A stretch of DNA of 33,538 nucleotides from contig RKSC01000024.1 in assembly GCA_007571085.1 (NCBI GenBank), positions 1-33,538 on the forward strand, in the 5' to 3' direction. The notes beneath the pieces were generated by a model, which saw nothing but the letters and a program-made list of their open reading frames with translations, had not been told where the DNA came from and searched no databases. This stretch comes from Synechococcus sp. PNGco_S_binSS4. GTDB taxonomy: Bacteria; Cyanobacteriota; Cyanobacteriia; PCC-6307; Cyanobiaceae. The translations under genes and the position numbers were made by a program. Shown here in pieces: positions 9,090 to 18,556 of this stretch (its first letter is position 1; the number at the start of each line of letters is the position of its first letter).

Positions 9090-9509
9090 ATGTCCTCCTC
9101 GTCAGCTCCCCCGTCTGGCACTGTCAAGTCGGCCACCGGTGGAGACCCCTCACCATCCCCTCTCACCCATTCCCTGGGCGTTTACGCCATTGTGGAGTCC
9201 TGTGGCAGGCAGCTTTGGCTCCAACCTGGCCGCTACTACGATCTGGACCGTCTGGATGCCTCACCGGATGATAACCTGATTCTGGATAAGGTGCTCATGG
9301 TGCGCTCCAGCGGTGGAGTCACCTTGGGAACTCCCTATGTGGACGGGGGTCAGATCCAGTTGACAGTCCTAGCTCATCGCCGTGGCCCCAAGCTAATTGT
9401 CTACAAGATGCGCCGCAAAAAGAAAACCCGTAGCAAGCGGGGGCATCGCCAAGACCTGACCCGGGTGCGGGTGGATTCCATCACTGTGGCAGGCCAGACC
9501 ATAGGTTGA
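9090..9509 (+). CDS. rplU: 50S ribosomal protein L21
   Basis: This is a large-subunit ribosomal protein that binds 23S rRNA. The ATG at 9090 gives 139 residues: a Ser/Pro/Gly-rich N-terminal extension of about 30 residues, then the L21 core from YAIVESCGRQLWLQPGRYYDLDRL to the basic KMRRKKKTRSKRGHRQ segment. Frames upstream are open to 8976 but look non-coding. The low-complexity N-terminal extension resembles those of picocyanobacterial L21 proteins, so the exact start is less certain than the gene. rpmA follows after 49 bp. Confidence 0.93.
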   Translation: MSSSSAPPSGTVKSATGGDPSPSPLTHSLGVYAIVESCGRQLWLQPGRYYDLDRLDASPDDNLILDKVLMVRSSGGVTLGTPYVDGGQIQLTVLAHRRGPKLIVYKMRRKKKTRSKRGHRQDLTRVRVDSITVAGQTIG

Positions 9510-9558
9510 GCCTGTCCCCTAACACTTTTCCCTTTCCTTCTGCTCCTTCTGCGATTCC

Positions 9559-9822
9559 ATGGCCCACAAAAAAGGCACAGGCTCCACCCGCAATGGTCGT
9601 GATTCCAACGCCAAGCGCCTTGGTGTTAAACGTTACGGCAGTGAGTGGGTCCAGGCAGGCTCCATTCTGATCCGTCAACGGGGCACCGCCATCCTTCCTG
9701 GTGAGAACGTGGGGCGCGGGCGGGATGACACCCTCTTTGCCCTGGTGGACGGTGTTGTGGGCTTCCAAACCATCCGTCGCAGAGGCACCTGCCGCAAGCG
9801 GATTCAGGTGCTACCCGCCTAG
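9559..9822 (+). CDS. rpmA: 50S ribosomal protein L27
   Basis: L27 sits near the peptidyl-transferase centre of the large subunit. The 87-residue product begins [16 protein letters not shown] and carries KRLGVKRYG and [17 protein letters not shown], all hallmark L27 sequence. It starts directly with the short N-terminal arm, so it lacks the cleaved leader seen in Firmicutes. It follows rplU as in most bacteria, and truB starts 52 bp later on the same strand. Confidence 0.97.
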   Translation: MAHKKGTGSTRNGRDSNAKRLGVKRYGSEWVQAGSILIRQRGTAILPGENVGRGRDDTLFALVDGVVGFQTIRRRGTCRKRIQVLPA

Positions 9823-9874
9823 GTGTGCTGGTAAATCCCCACTGCAGATCCCAAGAGAAGCAGGCTAGTCAGAT

Positions 9875-10771
9875 ATGGCTGTAATGAGCAGCCTGAGTGG
9901 TTTTCTCATCCTTGATAAGCCTGTAGGTTGCACCTCCCATGATTGTGTGTCCTGGGTGCGACGCTGCCTGGGCCTGCGTCCCGTTGGCCATGGAGGCACC
10001 CTGGATCCAGATGCCACTGGCCTACTGCCCATGGCTGTGGGCAAGGCCACCCGCCTCCTTCCCTACTTAAGCGGTGATAAGGCCTATGAGGGAACCATAA
10101 CCCTGGGACTCCAGACCAGCACAGACGATCTCTCTGGTGATGTTTTACAACGACGCTCCGTACCCCATCTGAGGGCAGGGGATCTGGAGCAGGCTCTGGC
10201 AGGTTTTTCTGGCACCATTCATCAGCGTCCACCGGCGGTCTCTGCTATCCGGGTCAATGGTCAACGGCTGTATAGCAAAGCCAGACGGGGTGAAGTGGTG
10301 GTGGCGCCGGAGCGCCAGGTGGTGATCCATAGTCTGGAGCTACTCCACTGGGAATCTCCCCAACTCACCATCCGGGTGCGCTGCGGTGCCGGCACCTACA
10401 TCCGCTCCATTGCCCGTGATTTGGGAGAAGCCCTGGGCTGTGGGGGCACCATGGCTAGCCTGCGCCGCACAGAGGCCATGGGATTTGGCCTGCACCAGGC
10501 TGTCACCCTGTCCCAGTTGCAAATGCACCAATCCCCAGCAACCCTGGTTCAAGATGCCAAGCAGCCCCTCTTGACCCGCTATCCCCAATACCAGCTCAGC
10601 CCAGCGGAGTACCACCCCTGGCGCTGTGGCCAGTCTTTGGCGATCCCCACAGCTTTCTCGGTGGGCCAGGTGGTGGTGGTGCTTAATCCTGATGGGGTCT
10701 TGGCTGGTATGGCAACCATAAAGTCACCAGCACAGCTGCAACCCAAGCTGGTGTTGGAGCCCCGCAGTTGA
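9875..10771 (+). CDS. truB: tRNA pseudouridine-55 synthase TruB
   Basis: This enzyme isomerises U55 in the T-loop of tRNAs to pseudouridine. The 298-residue protein starts with the typical GFLILDKPVGCTSHD. The catalytic aspartate is Asp44 in GGTLDPDATGLLP. YEGTITLG, the RPPAVSAIRVNGQRLY segment and the RCGAGTYIRSIARDLG motif follow, so all of the conserved family motifs are present. An alternative ATG three codons later (9884) is equally possible. It lies downstream of rplU-rpmA on the same strand and ahead of a YciI-like gene. Confidence 0.95.
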   Translation: MAVMSSLSGFLILDKPVGCTSHDCVSWVRRCLGLRPVGHGGTLDPDATGLLPMAVGKATRLLPYLSGDKAYEGTITLGLQTSTDDLSGDVLQRRSVPHLRAGDLEQALAGFSGTIHQRPPAVSAIRVNGQRLYSKARRGEVVVAPERQVVIHSLELLHWESPQLTIRVRCGAGTYIRSIARDLGEALGCGGTMASLRRTEAMGFGLHQAVTLSQLQMHQSPATLVQDAKQPLLTRYPQYQLSPAEYHPWRCGQSLAIPTAFSVGQVVVVLNPDGVLAGMATIKSPAQLQPKLVLEPRS

Positions 10772-10805
10772 AGGTTCAAGCTAGAAGAACCCCTCCTGTT
10801 TGACC

Positions 10806-11117
10806 ATGCCCTGGTACATCAAGACCGAACAGTTTTCTGCTCCTGCCCACACCATGGGACACCACCTGGCAGCCCATGGCCGCTGGGTGCGCCAGCAACA
10901 GCAGGAAGGCCGGGACATGGTGAGTGGCTACCTGGTGGATGGGAAGGGCCAGCCCGGAGGAGGTGGGTTGCTGATTCTGGAGGCGGAAAACTATGAAGCA
11001 GCCCTGGCCCTTATCCAGGGTGATCCCATGATTCTTTCCGGCTGTGTGGAATGGCGTCTCCAGGGATGGATTCCCGCAGTGGGTGATTTATATCTTCAGC
11101 CCCCAAAAAAACCGTGA
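10806..11117 (+). CDS. YciI-like domain protein
   Basis: This is a small protein of about 103 residues with the YCII (dimeric alpha-beta) fold signature. It has an aromatic N-terminus, a HLAAHGRWVRQQQQ helix, a GGGLLILEAENYEAALALIQGDPM stretch and a C-terminal WIPAVGDL. The biochemical role of this family is unclear; some members are fused to or resemble muconolactone isomerase-type enzymes. A TTG six bases upstream could also start it, but the ATG at 10806 is preferred. Its 3' end overlaps the end of the convergent PAP2-like gene by about 22 bp. A second YciI-like gene occurs at 26715-26996. Confidence 0.82.
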   Translation: MPWYIKTEQFSAPAHTMGHHLAAHGRWVRQQQQEGRDMVSGYLVDGKGQPGGGGLLILEAENYEAALALIQGDPMILSGCVEWRLQGWIPAVGDLYLQPPKKP

Positions 11118-11563
11118 TATGTAATACCTAGAAGAACCACAGCCACACCCAACACGGTGCCCACCAATACCTGGAGCCGGGTGTGACCCAAATTGGTATT
11201 CAGGGGTTCCGGATGTGGGCACTGGTCTGGGTTGCTGGGCGCTGTAACAGCATTGAGCCGTTCGGCTTGGAGGCCAGCGGCGCGGCGCACACCGCTAGCG
11301 TCATACATCACCACCAGAGCCATGGTGCAGGCCAGGGCAAAGAGGGGTTGATCAAAGCCAACCTGCCACCCCACTCCTGCGGCCACCCCACTCACCAAGG
11401 CTGCATGGCTGGAGGGCATTCCACCGGTTTCCAAGAGCACCCCGGGGCGCCACTGCTGCTCTGCCACAAGGACTATCAGCAGCTTGCTCAGCTGGGCCAC
11501 CCCACAAGCCACCAGGGCCCAGGCGAGGACGGCATTCCCATAAAGGGCAGCAAGGACATCCAT
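11096..11563 (-). CDS. Divergent PAP2-family (DUF212) membrane protein
   Basis: This is a 155-residue membrane protein of the DUF212 / vanadium-haloperoxidase-related family. The signature ETGGMPSSHAALVSG, corresponding to the PAP2-type phosphatase SGH motif, is clear, and VVMYDASGVRRAAGLQAE is the second conserved block. Four hydrophobic segments can be seen. The precise substrate is unknown; a lipid or pyrophosphate phosphatase role is only suggested by the fold. The ATG at 11563 lies 5 bp after the crtE stop, so it is in one operon with crtE, which would fit a role near prenyl-phosphate metabolism. Confidence 0.88.
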   Translation of the reverse strand: MDVLAALYGNAVLAWALVACGVAQLSKLLIVLVAEQQWRPGVLLETGGMPSSHAALVSGVAAGVGWQVGFDQPLFALACTMALVVMYDASGVRRAAGLQAERLNAVTAPSNPDQCPHPEPLNTNLGHTRLQVLVGTVLGVAVVLLGITYHGFFGG

Positions 11564-11568
11564 AGGAA

Positions 11569-12465
11569 TCAGTGGTTGCGGATGGTGATGAAGTCCGCCA
11601 GGGCCAACAAAGGTTGGGCAGCTTCTCCCCACTGGCTGAGGGCAGCCTTTGCAGATTTAATCAGCTCCCCTGCACTCTGGCGAGAGGCCGCAAGGCCCAG
11701 CAGTGCCGGATAGGTGCTCTTTTCAGTGCGCAGGTCCTTGCCCGCAGTTTTACCCAGGGTGGCACTGTCTGCTGTTTGATCCAGGATGTCATCAATGATT
11801 TGGAACGCCAGACCAATGTTGCCAGCGTAATGGCGCAGATCTGCAACCAGTTCCTCCGTGGCACCAGCAATGATGGCACCGCTGATGACCGACACCTCCA
11901 GCAGGGCCCCTGTCTTGTGCCGGTGAATGAACTCCAGTGTCTCCAAGGACACCCGCTTCCCCTCACTGGCCAGGTCCACCACCTGACCCCCCACCAGGCC
12001 CGGTGCTCCTGCAGCTCTGGCTAGAGCTGTGGTGACCGCCAGCAGCCGCTGGGGCGGAACACCTGGAGAGCGCCCTGCGACCATCTCAAAGGCCTGACAT
12101 AGCAAGGCATCACCAGCTAAAATAGCCATGGCCTCACCAAACATTTTGTGGTTGGTGGGACGACCCCGCCGCAGGTCATCGTCATCCATGGCCGGCAGGT
12201 CGTCATGGATTAGGGACATTGTGTGCACCATCTCCAAGGCACAGGCCGTGGGTAAGGCCAGTTGGGGATCTGCACCGGCCAGCTCACAACTGGCCAGGCA
12301 GAGAATAGGGCGCAGCCGCTTACCTCCCGCCAGCAGGGAATATTCCATGGCCTTGCGCAGGCTGGCAGGTTCCTCCAGCTCCATGGCTGTTGCAAGTGCA
12401 GCCTCCACCTGCACCCTTTTGGCCTGAAGATAGGATTCCAATTCAAAGGGCTGTTGAACGGCCAT
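11569..12465 (-). CDS. crtE: Geranylgeranyl diphosphate synthase (CrtE/IspA type)
   Basis: This all-alpha prenyltransferase condenses isopentenyl diphosphate with allylic diphosphates. In cyanobacteria it makes GGPP for carotenoids, chlorophyll phytol and quinones. The 298-residue product shows GGKRLRP, the first aspartate-rich motif [14 protein letters not shown] (Asp88, Asp89, Asp94) and the second, DDILD. The G-Q-DL motif ([11 protein letters not shown]) is also present. An in-frame ATG seven codons upstream (12486) could also serve. It is the first gene of a two-gene unit with the PAP2-like gene, 98 bp after folD. Confidence 0.94.
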   Translation of the reverse strand: MAVQQPFELESYLQAKRVQVEAALATAMELEEPASLRKAMEYSLLAGGKRLRPILCLASCELAGADPQLALPTACALEMVHTMSLIHDDLPAMDDDDLRRGRPTNHKMFGEAMAILAGDALLCQAFEMVAGRSPGVPPQRLLAVTTALARAAGAPGLVGGQVVDLASEGKRVSLETLEFIHRHKTGALLEVSVISGAIIAGATEELVADLRHYAGNIGLAFQIIDDILDQTADSATLGKTAGKDLRTEKSTYPALLGLAASRQSAGELIKSAKAALSQWGEAAQPLLALADFITIRNH

Positions 12466-12563
12466 GGTGCATGGATCTGGAGCCATCCCAGAGAAACGGC
12501 ATGGTGAGCCATTCTCTCTCAGGGGAGAATGGGAAGAACACTTCAGCTAAGCAGAGGTGCAGG

Positions 12564-13448
12564 TTATGGGGTGACAACACCGCAACAGCCTTGCTGCCAA
12601 GCCTGCACCGTGTTCCATAGCAGCATGGCAACGGTCATGGGGCCTACCCCTCCTGGAACAGGGGTAATGTGGCTTGCAATGGGTTCCACCTCTAGGAAGC
12701 GTACATCCCCACAGAGATTTCCCTTTTCCCCATTCCCCTGGGATGGCCGTCGGTGAATGCCCACATCCACCACCACAGCTCCGGGCTGCACCCAGTCTGC
12801 ACCCACCAAGCCCGGCTTGCCGGCAGCGACCACCAACAATTCTGCCCGACGGCACTGTTGAGCCAGATCTTGGGTTCGGGAATGGGCCATGGTCACCGTG
12901 GCATTGGCCTGCTGCAGCATGATGGCCATGGGCTGACCCACCAGGATGCTGCGGCCGATTACCAGTGCATCAATCCCTTCTAGGTCAATGGCTCCATGGG
13001 CCAGGAGGGCCATGATCCCTGCTGGGGTGCAGGAGCGCAGACCCGGCTCACCCTTCAACAGGTGACCCAAATTGAGGGGATGAAGTCCATCCACATCCTT
13101 GGCTGGATCCAGGGCCAGGATCAGTTGGCCAGCATCTAGGTGGGAAGGAATGGGCATCTGCACCAGGACCCCATCACAGGAGGAATCATTATTAAGTTGC
13201 TGAATGGTCTCCAGAACTTCCTCTTGACTGGCCATGGCCGGATGGTGGATGACCTGGCTCCCAATACCAACCCGGCCACAGGCCTGTTGCTTTTTACCCA
13301 CGTAGATCCCACTGGCTGGATCATCCCCAACCCGCACCACCACCAGGCGAGGGGGGTGGCTAGCCAGAGGAAGGTATTGAGCAATGGACGCCTTGAGCTT
13401 GGCCTCATGGCGCTTGGCCAATAACTGACCATTGAGATGTTTTGCCAT
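12564..13448 (-). CDS. folD: Bifunctional methylene-THF dehydrogenase/cyclohydrolase FolD
   Basis: This enzyme interconverts 5,10-methylene-, methenyl- and 10-formyl-tetrahydrofolate with NADP, supplying one-carbon units for purines. The 294-residue protein includes [14 protein letters not shown] with the catalytic lysine, [12 protein letters not shown], the nucleotide-binding [11 protein letters not shown] and the C-terminal [14 protein letters not shown]. All family blocks are present and the length is standard. It is divergent from the HD-domain gene with 62 bp between starts, and precedes crtE on the same strand. Confidence 0.95.
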   Translation of the reverse strand: MAKHLNGQLLAKRHEAKLKASIAQYLPLASHPPRLVVVRVGDDPASGIYVGKKQQACGRVGIGSQVIHHPAMASQEEVLETIQQLNNDSSCDGVLVQMPIPSHLDAGQLILALDPAKDVDGLHPLNLGHLLKGEPGLRSCTPAGIMALLAHGAIDLEGIDALVIGRSILVGQPMAIMLQQANATVTMAHSRTQDLAQQCRRAELLVVAAGKPGLVGADWVQPGAVVVDVGIHRRPSQGNGEKGNLCGDVRFLEVEPIASHITPVPGGVGPMTVAMLLWNTVQAWQQGCCGVVTP

Positions 13449-13510
13449 GGGCTCCGGAAAACATGCAGCAAACTACTGGCCCCAGGCTAAAATCAAAGCA
13501 CTGATGCACG

Positions 13511-15625
13511 ATGGAGATTTATAAAGCCATAGTTCCCTGGCTCAGCTGGCTCCATAAGGGCGGTCCTGCCATTCTGCTGCGTCGCTTTCAGCGGATGCAG
13601 CAGCCCCGACCATGGCCTCGACCATGGCCTCGGTCATGGTGGGTGGTCATTCTGATGGCAACCCTTCTTGTGGGAATCCTCTCCAGCTGGCCATTGTTGC
13701 GGGAACCGGTTTTGGCTGTTGGGACCATCGCAGAGCAAGACTATCGAGCACCCAGAGCTGCCCAAGTCATTGACCAGGCAGCACTCAAGGCCCGGCGCAG
13801 TGACCTGGGCCTACGCACCGTTGTCCATGTGATTGATGCTCAGCAGAACCAGTTGTTAGCGGAGGATTTGAACCAGAGACTGGGGGAGTTGCGCCGCAGT
13901 GTGGCCATGGGTGATCTGGCCGTGACCCCCATTGAGCTCTCGGAGGCAGAACTGGAGCACCAGAGGCAGCTATCGGAGGAGGACCGATTGCTTTGGGAGG
14001 AGAACATCCGCCAGGTGCAACAGGGCATGTTGATTCAAGGATTAGTGGCTTCTCTCTCGGAAAAGAGCCTGAGGGAGGCCGCACTGTACCAATTGTCTGA
14101 TCTGTCTGAGCAGCAACAACAGGTGGGGGCCAAGCTTCTGGTTCGCTCCCTCCTAGGGCAAACCAACCTGCGCACAGACCCTGTCCTCACCAGCAGTCTC
14201 ACTGAGAAGCTACTCAATCAGAATGCTGAGATGATCGAAGTCAAGGCCAGGGATCTCATTGTCAGCCGGGGGGAGGAGATTACCTCCCGTCAGTTTGATG
14301 TGCTAGATCATTTTGGCTTTGTGCCCCGCCAGGTACAACTGGCGGAATGGGCCTGGCGCTTCAGTGAGGCGGCTCTAGGTTCATGGCTGGTGGTGCAGGT
14401 GGCACGCCGCTGGCACCCCCGTCTACAGCCCCGCCATGGGTTGGTGCTGCCCATCACCATGGCTTTGGTGCAGGGTATGAAGCTGTGGTTGAAGATAGCG
14501 GTGAGCCCCTTGGCATTGCTGGTTCCAGCCACCTTCCTGCTTGCGGAGGGGATGGGTGCGGCACCAGCTCTGGGTTGGTTGGCCGTGGCCAGTTCCCTCT
14601 GGCCCTTCCCCATAGACAATGTTGGCCTGCTTCGGGTGCTGGTGGCAGTCATCATGGCCACCGTTGCAGCCCTGGTGTCCAGCTATCAGCGCAGTCGTGG
14701 CCAGCGTTTGCAAACAGCCACCCTCCTCACCTTGGGAGCCTTGCTACTACAGATGCTGGTGTTCTGGTTGGCAGAGCAGACCGGGTTATCCGTTGGTTTT
14801 CTGAGCAGTGGGGAGTCTGTGGGCGAGGGTTTGCTCATGGGGGGTATCCTGTTATTGGGCTTCAACCTGGCGCCAGTGTTGGAAGATGCCTGTGGTCTAC
14901 TGAGCCGCAGTCGGCTGCTGGAGCTGGCTGATCTGCAACGGCCCCTACTGCGGCGCCTTTCCAAGGAAGCACCGGGCACCTTTGAGCACACTCTCATGAT
15001 CTGTGGCCTTGCAGAAGAGGGGGCCAGGACCATTGAGGCGGATGTGGACCTGGTGCGTACGGGTTCCCTTTACCACGACATTGGCAAGCTTCACCGCCCC
15101 CAATGGTTCATTGAAAACCAAAACGACGGGTACAATCCCCATGAAGAGTTGGATGATCCTTGGTTTAGTGCCAAGGTGTTGCAGGCCCACGTGGATGAAG
15201 GGCTGCGCATGGCCCGCCGGGCCCGCCTACCCCAGGCTGTTTGTGACTTCATTCCGGAGCACCAGGGCACCATGCGGATGGAGTACTTCTGGCATGCTGC
15301 TCAAAAGCAGAACCCTGGGGCTAAGGAAAAGGACTTCCGCTATCGGGGGCCAGCTCCTCGCTCTCGGGAGACAGGGATTCACATGTTGGCAGATGGCTGT
15401 GAAGCAGCCCTTCGCTCCCTATCCCCCCATGTATCCGAGGCTAAGGCCCAGGCCACGGTACGCTCCATCGTGGATTCAAGAATCCACGATGGCCAGCTGG
15501 ACCAGTCTGGTCTCAGTCATGGGGAGCTGGAGCTGGTGGTGAATGCTTTTGTGAGGGTGTGGAAGCGGATGCGACACCACCGCATTCCCTATCCCATTGC
15601 CCCCCAAGACATCATTACCCGCTAA
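13511..15625 (+). CDS. 7TM receptor-type HD phosphodiesterase (PgpH-like)
   Basis: This is a 704-residue membrane protein with three parts: an N-terminal membrane anchor and extracytoplasmic 7TMR-HDED domain (about residues 60-275), a seven-helix 7TMR-HD membrane block (about 285-475) and a C-terminal HD phosphohydrolase. HD motifs are His493 in FEHT, His522-Asp523 in LYHDIGKLHRP, and downstream histidines in QAHVDEG and EHQGT. PgpH relatives hydrolyse cyclic di-AMP, so this is the best guess, but activity here is inferred. Just before the first helix is a short repeat, Pro-Arg-Pro-Trp-Pro-Arg-Pro-Trp, made by tandem copies of a 12-base unit containing CCATGG. Confidence 0.9.
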   Translation: MEIYKAIVPWLSWLHKGGPAILLRRFQRMQQPRPWPRPWPRSWWVVILMATLLVGILSSWPLLREPVLAVGTIAEQDYRAPRAAQVIDQAALKARRSDLGLRTVVHVIDAQQNQLLAEDLNQRLGELRRSVAMGDLAVTPIELSEAELEHQRQLSEEDRLLWEENIRQVQQGMLIQGLVASLSEKSLREAALYQLSDLSEQQQQVGAKLLVRSLLGQTNLRTDPVLTSSLTEKLLNQNAEMIEVKARDLIVSRGEEITSRQFDVLDHFGFVPRQVQLAEWAWRFSEAALGSWLVVQVARRWHPRLQPRHGLVLPITMALVQGMKLWLKIAVSPLALLVPATFLLAEGMGAAPALGWLAVASSLWPFPIDNVGLLRVLVAVIMATVAALVSSYQRSRGQRLQTATLLTLGALLLQMLVFWLAEQTGLSVGFLSSGESVGEGLLMGGILLLGFNLAPVLEDACGLLSRSRLLELADLQRPLLRRLSKEAPGTFEHTLMICGLAEEGARTIEADVDLVRTGSLYHDIGKLHRPQWFIENQNDGYNPHEELDDPWFSAKVLQAHVDEGLRMARRARLPQAVCDFIPEHQGTMRMEYFWHAAQKQNPGAKEKDFRYRGPAPRSRETGIHMLADGCEAALRSLSPHVSEAKAQATVRSIVDSRIHDGQLDQSGLSHGELELVVNAFVRVWKRMRHHRIPYPIAPQDIITR

Positions 15626-15651
15626 TAGCTATAGCAGAAGCAGAGGGATGA

Positions 15652-16464
15652 TCACCCTTTAAGACCACTGGCGGTGCCGCTGGGCAAGATCCATCCCTGG
15701 ACAACGGTAAACAGCATGAGCACGGGCACCATGGACACCACAGCACCAGCAGCAACCAGGCGCCAGTCCAGGGAGAAACTACTGGAAAGTTGCTGTAGAC
15801 CTAGGGGTAGGGTGTAGAGCACCGGATCATCCAGGATAATCAGGGGCCAAAGAAAATCACTCCAGGTGCCGATAAATACAAACACCCCCAGGGTAATTAA
15901 GTCGGCTTTGGCAGCAGGAATCATTACATTCCACCAGCGCCCCAACACAGTGCAGCCATCCATCTGGGCTGCCTCCTCCAGCTCCTGGGGCACAGCGAGA
16001 AAACTTTGACGCAGCAGAAAAATGCCAAAGGCGGTGGCAGCATTGGGAAGAATCAGTGCCAGATAGGTGTTCCGCAGACCCAGCTGTACCATCACCAGAT
16101 AGAGAGGGATCATCACCACCTGAAACGGGATCAAGATGGTGGCCACCACCAAGGCCAGCACCAAGCCCCGCCCTGAGAAGGGGAGCCGTGCCAGGGGAAA
16201 AGCCGCCAAACTACAGAAGAGCAAATTGGCAGTGACAGAAAAGCCACTGACCACCGTGCTGTTCACCAGGTAGCGCAGAATCAAGGTGTCCTGGAGCAAC
16301 CGCCCGTAGGCTGCCAAGCTGGGGGCATGGGGCAGCAGTTGAGGGGGGGTGTGAAAAATATTCTCACCGGGTCCCTTCAGGGAGGTACTAACCAACCAGA
16401 GCAGGGGCAGGAGAACCACAAGGGCCATGGCCACCAGCAGCAGCAACTGCACGGTGGCTTCCAT
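15652..16464 (-). CDS. Sugar-type ABC transporter permease (MalG/UgpE-like)
   Basis: This is an inner-membrane permease of a carbohydrate or osmolyte uptake ABC transporter, 270 residues from the ATG at 16464. The long upstream open frame lies antisense to nothing recognised and is not needed. Six hydrophobic segments are visible. The cytoplasmic EAA loop is ELEEAAQMDGCTVLGRWWNVMIP, with the typical EAA-G-I-P pattern that docks to the ATPase. The substrate cannot be told from the sequence. Neither the partner permease, the binding protein nor the ATPase is in this window, so it acts with genes elsewhere. It lies just downstream of the M50 protease, 28 bp away. Confidence 0.9.
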   Translation of the reverse strand: MEATVQLLLLVAMALVVLLPLLWLVSTSLKGPGENIFHTPPQLLPHAPSLAAYGRLLQDTLILRYLVNSTVVSGFSVTANLLFCSLAAFPLARLPFSGRGLVLALVVATILIPFQVVMIPLYLVMVQLGLRNTYLALILPNAATAFGIFLLRQSFLAVPQELEEAAQMDGCTVLGRWWNVMIPAAKADLITLGVFVFIGTWSDFLWPLIILDDPVLYTLPLGLQQLSSSFSLDWRLVAAGAVVSMVPVLMLFTVVQGWILPSGTASGLKG

Positions 16465-16492
16465 GTGTTTGCAGTTGGGAGTGGGAGTCAAC

Positions 16493-17761
16493 CTAAGGTT
16501 TGGCAGAGGCGCTAAGGTCTTCGCTATTTGCAATGGTGCTGGCCACAAGACCCAATTGCAGGCCTGGTGGGTAGATGCCAATGTGTTGAATGTGAGCCAG
16601 GAAGGGCTTGGGTAGACGCATTCCCAAACCATTACAGACTGCGGCAACCAGATCAACCCGATCCAGGGTGCCACTGGGTAGACCGGCTGGATTGAGCACC
16701 AGCAAACGTGATTCTGGTGCCTCCTCTAATGCCAGGGCAGCCTTCCAAAGAGGGGTGTTATCACTGATGCTGGGTATCTCTGCCATGGGTTGGAGTCGCT
16801 GGCTCACCATCTCCCGAGACCAGCACTGCACCGGCAGTGTTTTGAGTGACTCTGGCTGGAAGCGCCCCAGCCAGCGGTGGCCAGCGCAAACCAGAAGCCA
16901 GTCCTGGGGTCCCATATTGTTGTCTTTTGTCTCCCGCCCCAGCTGAAGGCTCAGGGTCTTCAGGTCCATTTGGGGGTCGTCCAAAATCCGGAATCGGCGC
17001 CCCTGCACCTGTTGGACTCGCAACTGGAGCAGTTGGTCTTGCAGCCGTAGGAGTTGCAACTGACCTCTGGCGGCTTCCAGGCCCATCCAACCCAGCAATG
17101 CCAGCCAGATTCCTGAGAAGGTGCCCAAAACCAGGAGCAGCCATATGCCCAGGGCAATGGCCATGGTGGCCAAGGCCAAACCAGTGGTGGCAGCCACTTG
17201 AATTCCTCGGCGACGGCTACCACTGAAGTGCCACACCAGGGCCTTGAGAATAAGCCCACCATCCAAGGGCAGACCCGGCAGCAGGTTGAATATGCCCAAA
17301 ACCAGGTTGAGCACCATCAATCGCTGGCAGACAACCGCGGCAATGGGCTGAGTTACTTCACTAATACCGGAAAGCAGGAAAAAACCAAGGGCTAGGGCAA
17401 AACTAACGGCAGGGCCTGCTGCTGCCACCTGGAGGGCGGCAAGGGCTGAATTGCACTCCTGCTCAACGGTGGCCACACCACCAAAGAGAAAAAGGGTGAT
17501 GCTCTGCACCTTGACCCCGTGGCGGAGTGCCACGAGGGAATGGCCCAGTTCATGGAGCAGAACGGAACCAAAGAGGAGGAGCACCGTCAGAAAACCCATC
17601 AGCCAGAGGCCAGGTGCCGTCACCCCCAGCTGACGCTCCTGCAGAAGCTCCCCATACTGGGATTGAAACAAGACCGTGGCCAGGCCAACTATCACCAGCC
17701 AGCTGGGATGAACCCGCAGGGGAATACCGCAAATGGTCCCAATTGTCCAGGCTTTTCCCAT
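16493..17761 (-). CDS. Membrane zinc metalloprotease, M50 (site-2-protease-like) with CBS-like region
   Basis: This is an intramembrane zinc protease of about 422 residues. The zinc-binding motif is HELGH at residues 70-74, in a transmembrane helix, and the third ligand motif is in FNLLPGLPLDGG near residue 165. Six hydrophobic segments occupy the first half. The C-terminal half (about 245-400) contains two weakly conserved repeats of CBS type, as in many bacterial rseP-unrelated M50 proteins. The substrate is unknown. The start at 17761 is divergent from trpF, with 66 bp between them, and the upstream gap probably holds both promoters. Confidence 0.9.
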   Translation of the reverse strand: MGKAWTIGTICGIPLRVHPSWLVIVGLATVLFQSQYGELLQERQLGVTAPGLWLMGFLTVLLLFGSVLLHELGHSLVALRHGVKVQSITLFLFGGVATVEQECNSALAALQVAAAGPAVSFALALGFFLLSGISEVTQPIAAVVCQRLMVLNLVLGIFNLLPGLPLDGGLILKALVWHFSGSRRRGIQVAATTGLALATMAIALGIWLLLVLGTFSGIWLALLGWMGLEAARGQLQLLRLQDQLLQLRVQQVQGRRFRILDDPQMDLKTLSLQLGRETKDNNMGPQDWLLVCAGHRWLGRFQPESLKTLPVQCWSREMVSQRLQPMAEIPSISDNTPLWKAALALEEAPESRLLVLNPAGLPSGTLDRVDLVAAVCNGLGMRLPKPFLAHIQHIGIYPPGLQLGLVASTIANSEDLSASAKP

Positions 17762-17827
17762 GAGAGCGCTCGGCCTTTTGTCATCCTAGAAAGCTCAGCC
17801 CTTGGGCCAATGGGGGAGATCCCAACC

Positions 17828-18511
17828 ATGGAGAATGTTTCTGTTCAGATCAAAATCTGTGGCTTGACAACACCCCAGCAGGCTCAGGCGGTAACCGCCT
17901 ATGGGGTTCAGGCCATAGGGGTGATTGCTGTGGCAGGTTCACCCCGCTGGGTTGCACCGGAGACCTGTCACGCCATTTGGGCTGCTGTTCACCATCAAGA
18001 TGCTTCTGTGGAGCGGGTGCTGGTGGTGGCTGATGGGGAGGATGGCTGGCTAGAAACCTACCTGGATGCCAGGGACAGCAGGGAACGGCCCACCATCCTC
18101 CAGCTCCATGGCCAAGAGTCCCCTGAACGCTGCCGCCAAATGGCTGAACGCTGGGAACTGCCCATTTGGAAAGCCCACCGCATCCGCAGCCCCCATGACC
18201 TGCAAAGTGTTCAGCAGCACCATGATGGATCTGCGGCCCGGTTGTTTGATGCCCATGTTCCCCAGCAGCTGGGGGGAACAGGCCAACGGATTCCTGTGAA
18301 CTGGTTTCAAGGGCAGTGCTTGCAAGGGCCCTGGTGGCTAGCTGGAGGTCTGGGGGTGGAGAATGTGGCCAGCACCCTTCAGCAACTGACAGCCATGGGG
18401 GTAAGACCCCATGGTGTGGATGCCTCTAGCCGACTGGAGCAGACCACGGGCCAGAAAAACCTTGCTCGCTGCAAGGCCTTTGTGGCTGCCGTGAGAGGGG
18501 CTGGAGTTTGA
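17828..18511 (+). CDS. trpF: Phosphoribosylanthranilate isomerase
   Basis: This TIM-barrel enzyme performs the Amadori rearrangement of phosphoribosyl-anthranilate to CdRP in tryptophan synthesis. The ATG at 17828 gives 227 residues, the family norm, and starts just before IKICGLT, which carries the catalytic cysteine. The acid is the aspartate in LFDAHVP. The phosphate-binding loops are WLAGGLGVENV and GVDASSRLE; the latter is GVDVSSGVE in most homologs, so two positions deviate mildly. The frame is open far upstream (to 17519) but that is antisense to the M50 gene. trpA lies elsewhere in the window, so tryptophan genes are dispersed as is usual in cyanobacteria. Confidence 0.94.
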   Translation: MENVSVQIKICGLTTPQQAQAVTAYGVQAIGVIAVAGSPRWVAPETCHAIWAAVHHQDASVERVLVVADGEDGWLETYLDARDSRERPTILQLHGQESPERCRQMAERWELPIWKAHRIRSPHDLQSVQQHHDGSAARLFDAHVPQQLGGTGQRIPVNWFQGQCLQGPWWLAGGLGVENVASTLQQLTAMGVRPHGVDASSRLEQTTGQKNLARCKAFVAAVRGAGV

Positions 18512-18556
18512 GGTTGCACCCCAAAAAACACCACTCCCAGAGCCCCAAGACCACCC

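Noticed and set aside
8855-9166. 103-codon minus-strand frame between kaiB and rplU as a kaiA remnant
   Set aside because: It overlaps the rplU start and shows no KaiA-like sequence; it is a shadow frame.
17519-17827. Extended N-terminus of TrpF
   Set aside because: It is antisense to the M50 protease gene, and standard TrpF begins just before KICG.
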